Origin: Prolixibacteraceae bacterium
GTDB lineage: Bacteria; Bacteroidota; Bacteroidia; Bacteroidales; Prolixibacteraceae
Reading direction: 5' to 3'
Length of the DNA: 16,075 nucleotides
NCBI GenBank assembly: GCA_014380255.1
Contig: JACMKG010000363.1
Location: 1-16,075 of the forward strand
Shown here: positions 6,130 to 14,372 of the stretch, in pieces
Layout: every line of letters starts with the position of its first letter
Position numbering within the stretch: position 1 is the stretch's first letter
Notes under the pieces: generated by a model
Seen by the model: the letters and a program-made list of their open reading frames with translations, nothing else
The model's database searches: none
What the model was told of the DNA's origin: nothing
Program-made: the position numbers and the translations under genes

Positions 6130-6168
6130 CGATTAAAGTTAAAAGATAATTTAAAATTATTACAAGTT

Positions 6169-7356
6169 ATGGCTAAAGCAAAATTTAACAGGAACAAAGA
6201 CCATGTCAACATTGGTACTATTGGCCACGTTGACCACGGTAAAACTACTTTGACAGCCGCTATCACAATGGTATTGTCAAAAAAGGGTTTTTGTGAAGTA
6301 AAATCATTTGAATCAATCGACAGTGCTCCTGAAGAAAAAGAGCGTGGTATTACTATTAATACTGCTCACGTAGAGTACGAAACTGAAACTCGTCACTACG
6401 CACACGTTGACTGTCCCGGCCACGCTGACTATGTGAAGAACATGGTTACTGGAGCTGCCCAGATGGACGGTGCTATCATTGTAGTTGCTGCAACTGATGG
6501 TCCTATGCCTCAGACTCGTGAGCACATCCTTTTAGCTCGTCAGGTAAACGTTCCTAAATTGGTGGTTTTCATGAACAAGGTGGACATGGTTGACGATCCT
6601 GAAATTTTGGAACTTGTTGAAATGGAAATTCGTGAACTGTTAACATTCTACGGTTTCGACGGTGACAATTCTCCAGTTATTCAAGGTTCTGCTTTGGGCG
6701 CATTGAATGGCGAACCAGAATGGGAAGCTAAAGTAATGGAATTGATGAACGCTGTTGATGCATGGATTCCACTGCCTCCACGTGACATTGATAAACCATT
6801 CTTGATGCCTGTTGAAGACGTATTTTCAATCACTGGCCGTGGTACTGTTGCTACTGGTCGTATCGAAACTGGTGTTATTCATACCGGTGATGAAATCCAG
6901 TTGATTGGTTTAGGCGCAGAAGGTCGTAAGACAGTATGTACCGGTGTTGAAATGTTCCGTAAGATTTTGGATGATGGACAAGCTGGAGACAACGTAGGTT
7001 TGTTGTTGAGAGGTGTTGACAAGAAAGAAATCAAACGTGGACAGATTCTTGCTAAACCAGGTTCAATTACTCCTCACACTACCTTTAAAGCTGAGGTTTA
7101 TATCCTGAAAAAAGAAGAAGGTGGACGTCATACTCCATTCCACAACAGATACCGTCCTCAGTTCTACTTACGTACATTGGACGTAACAGGTGAAATTCAC
7201 TTACCAGAAGGACGTGAAATGGTTCTTCCAGGAGATAACGTTTCAATTGAAGTACAATTGATCTATCCAGTGGCTGTTAACATTGGTCTTCGTTTCGCTA
7301 TCCGCGAAGGTGGACGTACTGTAGGTGCAGGACAGATTACAGAAATTGTTTCGTAA
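6169..7356 (+). CDS. tuf: Translation elongation factor Tu
   Basis: EF-Tu carries aminoacyl-tRNA to the ribosomal A site as a ternary complex with GTP. From ATG 6169 the protein has 395 residues, the usual size, and starts [20 protein letters not shown]. The frame stays open upstream to 6124, but that would put 15 residues inside tRNA-Thr. GTPase motifs are complete: GHVDHGKT at 19-26, RGITI at 59-63, DCPGH at 81-85, NKVD at 136-139 and GSAL near 174. Beta-barrel domains 2 and 3 follow ([29 protein letters not shown]). The upstream order Thr-Tyr-Gly-Thr tRNA is that of the tufB locus of E. coli, so the tRNAs and tuf probably share a transcript. A perfect hairpin follows the stop. Confidence 0.98.
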   Translation: MAKAKFNRNKDHVNIGTIGHVDHGKTTLTAAITMVLSKKGFCEVKSFESIDSAPEEKERGITINTAHVEYETETRHYAHVDCPGHADYVKNMVTGAAQMDGAIIVVAATDGPMPQTREHILLARQVNVPKLVVFMNKVDMVDDPEILELVEMEIRELLTFYGFDGDNSPVIQGSALGALNGEPEWEAKVMELMNAVDAWIPLPPRDIDKPFLMPVEDVFSITGRGTVATGRIETGVIHTGDEIQLIGLGAEGRKTVCTGVEMFRKILDDGQAGDNVGLLLRGVDKKEIKRGQILAKPGSITPHTTFKAEVYILKKEEGGRHTPFHNRYRPQFYLRTLDVTGEIHLPEGREMVLPGDNVSIEVQLIYPVAVNIGLRFAIREGGRTVGAGQITEIVS

Positions 7357-7383
7357 ATTTCGACCAACAATATAAAGTCTGAT

Positions 7384-7415
7384 AGAGAGTTCCGGATGAA
7401 TTTCCGGAACTCTTT
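7384..7415 (+). terminator. Perfect hairpin after tuf (terminator-like or processing signal)
   Basis: Bases 7386-7396 (AGAGTTCCGGA) pair perfectly with 7403-7413 (TCCGGAACTCT) around a 6-base loop, with two more possible pairs outside (G-T and A-T), and the run TTT follows. The T tract is too short for a confident full terminator. The hairpin ends exactly where the tRNA-like element begins (7416), so it could be an RNase processing site or an attenuator between tuf and secE. Confidence 0.6.
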
Positions 7416-7488
7416 ACGGATGTAACTCGTTGGGAGTTTTGTTTATTTAATGAACGTGACAAAGTAAGTTCGAGTCTTACCATCCGTA
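7416..7488 (+). tRNA. tRNA-like element with UUA anticodon, at the tRNA-Trp position (possible suppressor or pseudo-tRNA)
   Basis: This 73-base element folds as a tRNA. Acceptor ACGGATG (7416-7422) pairs fully with CATCCGT (7481-7487), with A at the discriminator. D stem ACTC (7425-7428) pairs with GAGT (7434-7437) around GTTGG. T stem GTAAG/CTTAC is perfect around the canonical TTCGAGT loop (7469-7475). The anticodon arm is weak: TGTTT (7440-7444) with GAACG (7452-7456), two G-T pairs, loop ATTTAAT. T33 and A37 are in place and the anticodon reads UUA, complementary to the stop UAA. The D loop is short (5), the variable region long (7), and CCA is not encoded. Many bacteria have tRNA-Trp between tuf and secE, and the A1-U72 pair and TTCGAGTCT string suit a Trp ancestor. 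A decayed tRNA-Trp, a tRNA-mimic regulatory structure or an ochre suppressor are all possible. UAA is the main stop codon here, so efficient suppression is unlikely. Confidence 0.55.
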
Positions 7489-7508
7489 CTAAATTTATTT
7501 AATTAAAG

Positions 7509-7700
7509 ATGAAACTTAAACTCTATTTCGAAGAAGCTTATAATGAGCTTGTTCATAAAGTTTCCTGGCCCACATTTAAAGAATTGCAGAATAGTGCTTT
7601 CATAGTAATGGTTGCTTCCCTTATAATAGCACTTATAGTCTTTGTAATGGATTCATCTTTTGAATCTATTATGAGCTTTGTGTACAGTTTATTTTATTAA
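7509..7700 (+). CDS. secE: Preprotein translocase subunit SecE
   Basis: The 63-residue protein has the SecE signature KVSWPT at residues 17-22 following an amphipathic helix (YFEEAYNELVH), then one membrane segment at about 29-47 (SAFIVMVASLIIALIVFVM). It clamps SecY in the inner membrane translocon. The short, single-span form is typical of most bacteria. It starts secE-nusG and lies 18 bases before nusG. Confidence 0.96.
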   Translation: MKLKLYFEEAYNELVHKVSWPTFKELQNSAFIVMVASLIIALIVFVMDSSFESIMSFVYSLFY

Positions 7701-7705
7701 TTTCT

Positions 7706-7712
7706 TAAGGAG
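7706..7712 (+). promoter_or_regulatory. Shine-Dalgarno sequence before nusG
   Basis: TAAGGAG ends 6 bases before the ATG at 7719. With hpf, nusG is one of the few genes in the window with a clear Shine-Dalgarno sequence. It supports this start. Confidence 0.65.
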
Positions 7713-7718
7713 CACAAC

Positions 7719-8267
7719 ATGAGCGAAAACGTAAAAAAGTGGTATGTTCTTCGGGCTATTGGAGGAAAAGAGAAGAAAGTCAAAGAATATATTGAAAACG
7801 AGATTGCAAATGCTGGTCTCCAGGAGTATGTTTCACAGGTACTGATCCCTACAGAAAAAGTTTATCAGATTCGCAACGGAAAAAAGATCAGTAAAGAACG
7901 AAATTTTTTCCCTGGATATGTTTTAGTTGAAGCATGTCTGGTTGGAGAGATTCCTCACATTTTAAGAAATATCCCCAATATTATTGGCTTCCTGGGTGAT
8001 ACAAAAGGTGGTGAACCGGTTCCAATGAGGCAGTCGGAAGTTTACAGGATCCTTGGTCGTGTAGATGAAATGGCGGCTTCAGGTGAAGAGATGAACATTC
8101 CGTATGTAGTTGGAGAAACTGTGAAAGTTATTGATGGTCCATTTAATGGCTTTAATGGAATCATTGAAAATATCAATGAGGAAAAGAAAAAGCTTCAGGT
8201 AATGGTCAAAATTTTTGGACGAAAAACTCCTTTGGAGCTTAGCTTCATGCAAGTAGAAAAGGAGTAA
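7719..8267 (+). CDS. nusG: Transcription termination/antitermination factor NusG
   Basis: NusG binds the RNA polymerase clamp, suppresses pausing and links polymerase to Rho or to ribosomal protein S10. The 182-residue length is standard. The NGN domain spans about 5-115 with [15 protein letters not shown] at the start and the conserved FFPGYVLVE at about 63-71. The C-terminal KOW domain, near 128-180, begins [19 protein letters not shown]. Its transcript context, between secE and rplK, is the near-universal one. The stop is doubled (TAATAA). Confidence 0.98.
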   Translation: MSENVKKWYVLRAIGGKEKKVKEYIENEIANAGLQEYVSQVLIPTEKVYQIRNGKKISKERNFFPGYVLVEACLVGEIPHILRNIPNIIGFLGDTKGGEPVPMRQSEVYRILGRVDEMAASGEEMNIPYVVGETVKVIDGPFNGFNGIIENINEEKKKLQVMVKIFGRKTPLELSFMQVEKE

Positions 8268-8289
8268 TAAATCATTTATCGATTTTATT

Positions 8290-8736
8290 ATGGCTAAAGA
8301 AATTGCTGGTTTAATTAAATTGCAAGTTAAGGGGGGTGCTGCTAACCCTTCACCTCCGATAGGCCCAGCATTAGGTTCCAAAGGGGTAAACATTATGCAG
8401 TTTTGTAAACAGTTCAACGGTAGAACCCAGGAATTGGCTGGAAAAGTTCTTCCTGTTGTTATCACTGTTTATGCTGATAAGTCGTTTGATTTCATTATCA
8501 AACAACCTCCCGTGGCCGTGCAACTTATAGAAGCTGCTAAGGTGAAAAAAGGATCTGCACAACCTCATCTTGCGAAAGTTGGTTCTGTAAGCTGGGATCA
8601 AGTTAAGACGATTGCAGAAATCAAAATGGAAGACCTTAACTGTTTCACGTTAGATGGAGCTATGAGCATGGTAGCTGGTACTGCCAGAAGTATGGGTATC
8701 ACTATTGAAGGCGAACGCCCATCACAAACTAATTAA
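8290..8736 (+). CDS. rplK: Large ribosomal subunit protein L11
   Basis: L11 forms the GTPase-associated centre stalk base on 23S rRNA and is needed for stringent factor activation. The 148-residue protein (the family has about 141-147) starts [20 protein letters not shown] and has the flexible Pro-rich segment [19 protein letters not shown] of the N-terminal domain and the rRNA-binding C-terminal domain ending with [17 protein letters not shown]. It sits 22 bases after nusG and 10 bases before rplA. Confidence 0.98.
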   Translation: MAKEIAGLIKLQVKGGAANPSPPIGPALGSKGVNIMQFCKQFNGRTQELAGKVLPVVITVYADKSFDFIIKQPPVAVQLIEAAKVKKGSAQPHLAKVGSVSWDQVKTIAEIKMEDLNCFTLDGAMSMVAGTARSMGITIEGERPSQTN

Positions 8737-8746
8737 AATTATTAAA

Positions 8747-9445
8747 ATGGGCAGAATTACAAAGAATAAAAAGCTTGCTCTGGAGAAACTGGAAAAGGGG
8801 AAAATCTATACATTGAAAGAAGCATCTGAGCTTGTAAAAGAAATCACTTTTACTAAATTTGATGCTTCCGTAGATATTGATGTTCGTCTAGGAGTGGATC
8901 CCAGAAAAGCGAATCAGATGGTTAGAGGCGTAGTTACTTTACCGAATGGTACTGGTAAAGAAGTACGTGTATTAGCCCTGGTTACTCCTGATAAAGTACA
9001 GGAAGCTAAAGATGCTGGAGCAGACTATGTTGGTCTTGACGAATACGTTGATAAAATCAAAGGAGGATGGACTGATGTTGATGTCATTATTACGATGCCA
9101 CCGGTAATGGGTAAAGTTGGAGCACTGGGACGTATTTTAGGTCCACGTGGTTTAATGCCGAATCCAAAAAGCGGTACTGTAACAATGGATATTGGAAAGG
9201 CTGTTGCGGAAGTAAAAGCTGGTAAAATTGATTTTAAAGTTGATAAGTTTGGTATTGTTCACACTTCAATCGGTAAAGTATCATTTGATAACGAAAAGAT
9301 TGTTGAAAACGCAACTGAGTTTATTAACACCTTAATCAAACTTAAACCATCTGCTGCAAAAGGTACTTATGTGAAAAGCATTTACCTTTCTACTACAATG
9401 AGTCCTGGAATTCAAATTGAACCTAAGTCTGTCTCTGAAAAGTAA
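8747..9445 (+). CDS. rplA: Large ribosomal subunit protein L1
   Basis: L1 forms the mobile stalk at the ribosomal E site, and in many bacteria it represses its own rplK-rplA mRNA. From ATG 8747 the protein has 232 residues, the usual size. The frame is open further upstream to a TTG at 8705 inside rplK, but [14 protein letters not shown] is the family N-terminus. The signature [17 protein letters not shown] lies at about 130-146. I could not recognise an L1-binding mimic in the short gap before rplK. Confidence 0.98.
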   Translation: MGRITKNKKLALEKLEKGKIYTLKEASELVKEITFTKFDASVDIDVRLGVDPRKANQMVRGVVTLPNGTGKEVRVLALVTPDKVQEAKDAGADYVGLDEYVDKIKGGWTDVDVIITMPPVMGKVGALGRILGPRGLMPNPKSGTVTMDIGKAVAEVKAGKIDFKVDKFGIVHTSIGKVSFDNEKIVENATEFINTLIKLKPSAAKGTYVKSIYLSTTMSPGIQIEPKSVSEK

Positions 9446-9455
9446 AATTATTGAT

Positions 9456-9971
9456 ATGAAAAAATCAGAAAAAAGTAACATTATCGGTAGTCTTACAGAG
9501 CAGATAAATTCGTCATCTCATTTTTATCTGACTGATATAGAAAGCCTGAATGCAGCACGCACAAGTGATTTAAGACGTTTATGCAACAAGCAACAGGTAA
9601 AACTGGTTGTTGTTAAAAACACTTTATTACGTAAGGCAATTGAAGCTTCAAACAAGGATGCAGCAGAGCTTTATGACGTGTTGAAAGGCAATACATCTGT
9701 CATGTTTTGTGAGAATGCAAACGTACCTGCGAAACTGATTAAAGATTTCAAAAAGAAAAACAAGATGCCAATTTTGAAAGGCGCCTATGTTCAGGAATCA
9801 GTGTACGTTGGAGAAAATCAGTTAGATGTATTAGTATCTATTAAGTCTAAGAAAGAATTACTTGGAGAGGTTATCGGCTTATTGCAATCACCAATTAAAA
9901 ATGTATTGGGTGGTTTGCAGACAGGTGGAAATACAATCCATGGTATTTTGAAGACATTGAGTGAAAAGTAG
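9456..9971 (+). CDS. rplJ: Large ribosomal subunit protein L10
   Basis: L10 anchors L7/L12 dimers to the GTPase centre. The ATG at 9456 gives 171 residues starting MKKSEKSNIIGSLTEQI, matching the family length (about 165-175). The frame also runs 13 codons further upstream into rplA, but that start is non-canonical in position. The motif LVVVKNTLLRKAIE is near 49-62, and a C-terminal helix that binds L12 ends the protein (GNTIHGILKTLSEK). The stop is TAG followed at once by TAA. Only 10 bases separate it from rplA, so the long L10 leader known from E. coli is not present here. Confidence 0.97.
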   Translation: MKKSEKSNIIGSLTEQINSSSHFYLTDIESLNAARTSDLRRLCNKQQVKLVVVKNTLLRKAIEASNKDAAELYDVLKGNTSVMFCENANVPAKLIKDFKKKNKMPILKGAYVQESVYVGENQLDVLVSIKSKKELLGEVIGLLQSPIKNVLGGLQTGGNTIHGILKTLSEK

Positions 9972-10010
9972 TAAATTAGTTTATAATTATATTTAAAAAT
10001 TATTATCGAA

Positions 10011-10391
10011 ATGGCAGATTTAAAGGCACTTGCGGAAGAGTTGGTTAACTTAACTGTGAAAGAAGTAAATGAATTAGCCGGAATTTTAAAATCGGAATAT
10101 GGTATTGAACCTGCTGCTGCTGCTGTAGCTGTTGCCGCTGGTCCAGCTGCTTCAGGCGAAGAAGCTGAGGAAAAAGTTCAAACCGAGTTCGATGTTATTC
10201 TGAAATCAGCTGGTCAATCAAAATTAGCTGTAGTTAAATTAGTGAAAGAATTAACTGGTCTTGGCTTGAAAGAAGCTAAAGAAGTAGTTGATGCCGCTCC
10301 AAAAGCAATCAAAGAAAAAGTTTCTAAAGACGAGGCTGAAGGTCTAAAATCTCAATTGGAAGAAGCTGGAGCTGAAGTTGAACTTAAATAA
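10011..10391 (+). CDS. rplL: Large ribosomal subunit protein L7/L12
   Basis: This is the multicopy stalk protein that recruits translational GTPases. At 126 residues it has the N-terminal dimerisation helix region ([20 protein letters not shown]), the Ala-rich hinge near 34-50 ([17 protein letters not shown]) and the C-terminal domain with [29 protein letters not shown] and [10 protein letters not shown] at the end. It lies 39 bases after rplJ, and a hairpin with a T tract follows before rpoB. Confidence 0.98.
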   Translation: MADLKALAEELVNLTVKEVNELAGILKSEYGIEPAAAAVAVAAGPAASGEEAEEKVQTEFDVILKSAGQSKLAVVKLVKELTGLGLKEAKEVVDAAPKAIKEKVSKDEAEGLKSQLEEAGAEVELK

Positions 10392-10422
10392 AAGTCTTAC
10401 GACCTTAATTTTAGGTTGATGT

Positions 10423-10461
10423 GGTTTAGAACCTCACATATGTGGGGTTCTATACCTTTTT
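10423..10461 (+). terminator. Attenuator-like hairpin between rplL and rpoB
   Basis: Bases 10423-10437 pair with 10442-10456 over 15 positions with one T-T mismatch and one G-T pair, around the loop ATAT, followed by five T (10457-10461). This has the form of an intrinsic terminator. Because rpoB has no obvious promoter in the remaining 40 bases, it is probably a partial terminator that lets fewer polymerases into rpoBC than into the ribosomal protein genes, as is known for the E. coli rplL-rpoB gap. Confidence 0.75.
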
Positions 10462-10501
10462 GTATATTTATCTTTTAAGTTCAATCAATTAATATACATC
10501 G

Positions 10502-13500
10502 ATGTCAGAAAATATTGAAAACCAGAGGATTAGCTTTTCTTCAACAAAGACAGTCTTTGACTATCCTGATTTCCTGGAAGTCCAGATAAAATCCTTTATC
10601 GAATTTTTTCAACTTGGTACTACACCTGATCAACGCAAAGTTGAAAGATTATGGAAGGTTTTTGAAGAAAATTTCCCTATAAGTGATACCAGAAATAACT
10701 TTGTTCTTGAATTTGTTGACTATTTAGTTGACCCACCCCGTTATTCCATCGACGAATGTATCGAGAGAGGATTAACATTCAGTGTTCCATTAAAGGCAAA
10801 ATTAAAACTTTACTGTACCGATCCTGAACATGAGGATTTCGATACGGTAGTACAGGATGTTTATTTAGGCACTGTACCTTATATGACTCCTAGAGGTACC
10901 TTTGTTATTAACGGTGCCGAGCGTGTAGTTGTTTCACAGTTACATCGTTCTCCCGGGGTATTCTTCGGCCAGAGCATGCATGCCAATGGAACTAAATTAT
11001 ATTCAGCCAGAGTTATTCCATTTAAAGGATCATGGATTGAATTTGCAACAGACATCAACAGTGTCATGTTTGCTTATATTGATCGTAAAAAGAAATTACC
11101 TGTAACAACATTACTTCGTGCAATTGGATTTGAAAGTGACAAGGATATCCTTGAGATTTTCGACCTTGCTGATGAAATTAAGGTATCTAGATCTGGTTTA
11201 AAGAAAGTTGTTGGTCGTAAATTAGCAGCCCGTGTTTTGAAGACCTGGGTTGAAGATTTCGTTGATGAGGATACTGGTGAAGTGGTATCAATCGAACGTA
11301 ATGAAGTTGTTATTGATCGTGAAATTATTATCGATAACGAGCATATCGATGAAATTATTGATTCAGGAGCTAAAACTATTCTTCTCCACAAAGAAGATAG
11401 AAATCTTCAGGATTATGCAATTATATATAATACACTCCAAAAAGACCCTTGTAACTCAGAAAAAGAAGCTGTTTTACACATCTACAGGCAATTACGTAAT
11501 GCAGAACCACCAGATGATGCGACTGCCAGAGATGTAATTGATAAATTATTCTTTTCTGAAAAAAGATATGATCTTGGTGAAGTTGGCCGTTACAGGATCA
11601 ATAAAAAGTTGAACCTGAACATTGAAATGAACGTGCAGGTTCTGACCAAGGAAGATATTATTGAAATCATAAAATATTTAATCAAGCTCGTTAACTCAAA
11701 AACTGATGTTGACGATATTGACCACTTAAGTAATCGTCGTGTACGTACTGTGGGTGAGCAAATGTACAATCAATTTGGCGTTGGCTTGGCTCGTATGGCC
11801 CGTACGATTCGTGAACGAATGAATGTGCGTGACAATGAAGTTTTCACGCCTATTGATTTGATTAACTCAAAAACGCTCTCCTCTGTTATAAATTCATTCT
11901 TCGGAACGAATGCCTTGTCTCAGTTCATGGACCAAACAAATCCATTAGCTGAAATGACACACAAAAGACGTATGTCCGCTCTAGGGCCAGGTGGTCTTTC
12001 TCGTGAAAGAGCCGGTTTTGAGGTGCGTGACGTTCATTATACTCATTATGGACGTTTATGCCCTATAGAAACTCCTGAAGGACCAAATATCGGTTTGATC
12101 TCGTCGCTTTGTGTGTTTGCAAAAGTTACTGATCTTGGATTTATTTCAACTCCATATCGTAAAGTAGAAAACGGTCAGGTAGATTTATCTGAAAATGGAG
12201 TTTTCTACCTTACTGCTGAAGAAGAAGAAGGAAAAATTATTGCCCAGGCAAATGCTCCAATTGATTTGGATGGAAAATTCATCAATCCAAAAGTTAAATC
12301 ACGTTTGGATGGTGATTATCCGATTGTTCCAAAGGAGGAAGTGAACATGATGGACGTTGGTCCTAACCAGATCGCATCTGTTGCTGCTTCATTGATTACT
12401 TTCCTGGAACATGATGATGCTAACCGTGCATTGATGGGATCTAACATGATGCGCCAGGCAGTTCCTTTACTTCGTCCTGAAGCACCTATTGTAGGAACAG
12501 GTTTGGAAGAACGTGCTGCAATAGATTCAAGGGTATTAATTATTGCCGAAGGTGATGGCGTAATAGAATACGTTGATGCTGACGAAATTTTAATCCGGTA
12601 TGATCGCACCGAAGAAGAACGCTTTGTAAGCTTCGATCCGGAGATTGCCACCTATAGAATTTCAAAATTCCAAAAAACAAATCAAGGTACCGTTGTTGAC
12701 CTTAAACCGATTGTTCACAAGGGTGATCGTGTTCACAAAGGTCAGGTACTAACTGAAGGATATGCTACCCAGGGTGGAGAACTTGCTTTAGGCCGTAACT
12801 TAAAGGTTGCATTTATGCCTTGGCAGGGATATAACTATGAGGATGCTATTGTTATTTCTGAACGTGTAGTTCGGGAAGATGTTTTCACCTCTATCCATGT
12901 GGATGAATATTCACTTGAAGTTAGAGATACGAAACGTGGGGTAGAGGAATTTACATCCGATATTCCAAACGTTAGTGAAGAGGCTACCAAAAATTTGGAT
13001 GAGAACGGGTTGATTCGTGTAGGTGCGGTTGTTAAACCGGGAGATATTCTTATTGGTAAGATTACACCAAAAGGAGAATCCGATCCTTCACCTGAAGAAA
13101 AATTACTGCGTGCAATTTTTGGTGATAAAGCAGGTGATGTAAAAGATGCATCACTGAAAGCGTCTCCTTCACTCAATGGAACGATCATCGACAAGAAGTT
13201 GTTCTCTCGTGTGGTGAAAGACAAAAAGGGAAAGATGAGTACCAAACCTTTACTCGATTCAATTGATGAAGAGTTTGATCGTCAGGTCTCTGCCCTTAGA
13301 GCTAAATTAGAGGATAAATTATTCCAGCTTGTAAATGGTAAAACCAGCCAGGGTGTGAAAGATTACTATGGCGGTGATGTTATTGGCAAAGGAAATAAAT
13401 TTACCCTTAAGCAACTTCAGGAGATTGATTATCTTACGATTAATCCACAAAAATGGACCACAGATAAAGATAAGAACGATTTAATATTCGGCCTTATCAA

Positions 13501-14314
13501 CAATTACAACATGAAATACAAAGAGCTTGAAGCTGTTTCACGTCGTAAACGTTACAATGTGACCATTGGAGATGAGCTTCCTGCAGGAATTATCCAACTT
13601 GCCAAGGTTTATGTTGCTAAAAAACGTAAGCTGCAAATTGGGGATAAGATGGCCGGACGACATGGAAACAAAGGTATTGTGTCACGTATTGTGCGTGATG
13701 AAGATATGCCATTCCTTCAAGACGGTACGGTGGTGGATATTGTTTTAAATCCGCTGGGTGTACCTTCACGTATGAACCTTGGACAGATTTACGAAACTGT
13801 TTTGGGTTGGGCTGGAAAAGAATTAGGTCTCAAATTTGCCACCCCAATTTTTGATGGTGCAACTTTGGAAGAGGTAACCGAGTATACAGATAAAGCCGGA
13901 GTGCCAAGATTTGGTAAAACTTATCTGAGCGACGGTGGAACTGGAGAGCCTTTTGACCAACCTGCAACAGTTGGAGTGATCTATATGCTTAAGTTAGGGC
14001 ATATGGTTGAAGATAAAATGCACGCTCGTTCTATTGGACCTTATTCTTTGATTACGCAGCAGCCTTTAGGAGGTAAAGCTCAATTCGGAGGTCAAAGGTT
14101 CGGGGAAATGGAAGTTTGGGCATTGGAAGCATTCGGTGCATCCAATATTCTTCAGGAAATACTCACTGTTAAATCTGATGATGTCTTAGGAAGAGCTAAA
14201 GCTTACGAAGCCATTGTTAAGGGTGAACCAATGCCTGCTCCTGGAATTCCTGAATCATTGAATGTATTGCTTCATGAATTACGTGGACTTGGTTTGAGTG
14301 TAAACCTGGATTAA
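10502..14314 (+). CDS. rpoB: DNA-directed RNA polymerase subunit beta
   Basis: The 1270-residue beta subunit is full length for Bacteroidota. The rifampicin pocket lies at about 472-495 with [11 protein letters not shown] and [14 protein letters not shown]. The positions equal to E. coli Asp516, His526 and Ser531 are Asp477, His487 and Ser492, all wild type, so rifampicin sensitivity is predicted at these sites. The NYEDA loop is at 778-782 (Glu780, Asp781). The nucleotide-contacting lysines are Lys1049 and Lys1057 in [12 protein letters not shown]. The C-terminal clamp-contact region carries [20 protein letters not shown]. It forms the catalytic core with beta', whose gene begins 58 bases downstream. 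Confidence 0.99.
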   Translation: MSENIENQRISFSSTKTVFDYPDFLEVQIKSFIEFFQLGTTPDQRKVERLWKVFEENFPISDTRNNFVLEFVDYLVDPPRYSIDECIERGLTFSVPLKAKLKLYCTDPEHEDFDTVVQDVYLGTVPYMTPRGTFVINGAERVVVSQLHRSPGVFFGQSMHANGTKLYSARVIPFKGSWIEFATDINSVMFAYIDRKKKLPVTTLLRAIGFESDKDILEIFDLADEIKVSRSGLKKVVGRKLAARVLKTWVEDFVDEDTGEVVSIERNEVVIDREIIIDNEHIDEIIDSGAKTILLHKEDRNLQDYAIIYNTLQKDPCNSEKEAVLHIYRQLRNAEPPDDATARDVIDKLFFSEKRYDLGEVGRYRINKKLNLNIEMNVQVLTKEDIIEIIKYLIKLVNSKTDVDDIDHLSNRRVRTVGEQMYNQFGVGLARMARTIRERMNVRDNEVFTPIDLINSKTLSSVINSFFGTNALSQFMDQTNPLAEMTHKRRMSALGPGGLSRERAGFEVRDVHYTHYGRLCPIETPEGPNIGLISSLCVFAKVTDLGFISTPYRKVENGQVDLSENGVFYLTAEEEEGKIIAQANAPIDLDGKFINPKVKSRLDGDYPIVPKEEVNMMDVGPNQIASVAASLITFLEHDDANRALMGSNMMRQAVPLLRPEAPIVGTGLEERAAIDSRVLIIAEGDGVIEYVDADEILIRYDRTEEERFVSFDPEIATYRISKFQKTNQGTVVDLKPIVHKGDRVHKGQVLTEGYATQGGELALGRNLKVAFMPWQGYNYEDAIVISERVVREDVFTSIHVDEYSLEVRDTKRGVEEFTSDIPNVSEEATKNLDENGLIRVGAVVKPGDILIGKITPKGESDPSPEEKLLRAIFGDKAGDVKDASLKASPSLNGTIIDKKLFSRVVKDKKGKMSTKPLLDSIDEEFDRQVSALRAKLEDKLFQLVNGKTSQGVKDYYGGDVIGKGNKFTLKQLQEIDYLTINPQKWTTDKDKNDLIFGLINNYNMKYKELEAVSRRKRYNVTIGDELPAGIIQLAKVYVAKKRKLQIGDKMAGRHGNKGIVSRIVRDEDMPFLQDGTVVDIVLNPLGVPSRMNLGQIYETVLGWAGKELGLKFATPIFDGATLEEVTEYTDKAGVPRFGKTYLSDGGTGEPFDQPATVGVIYMLKLGHMVEDKMHARSIGPYSLITQQPLGGKAQFGGQRFGEMEVWALEAFGASNILQEILTVKSDDVLGRAKAYEAIVKGEPMPAPGIPESLNVLLHELRGLGLSVNLD

Positions 14315-14372
14315 TTTACGGTAAATCATTATGATTTTCCTGTTATAAACTTGAAAAAATAACCATCGATAT

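Noticed and set aside
6124..6168. Upstream extension of the tuf frame by 15 codons
   Set aside because: It would begin inside tRNA-Thr with a non-ATG codon; the ATG at 6169 gives the family N-terminus.
8705..8746. Longer rplA start inside rplK
   Set aside because: A TTG start overlapping rplK adds 14 residues not seen in the L1 family; ATG 8747 fits.
9417..9455. Longer rplJ start inside rplA
   Set aside because: It adds 13 residues from rplA coding sequence read in another frame; ATG 9456 fits the L10 N-terminus.
13566..13748. Short frames overlapping rpoB and rpoC on both strands
   Set aside because: They are shadows of the long polymerase genes with no independent signals.
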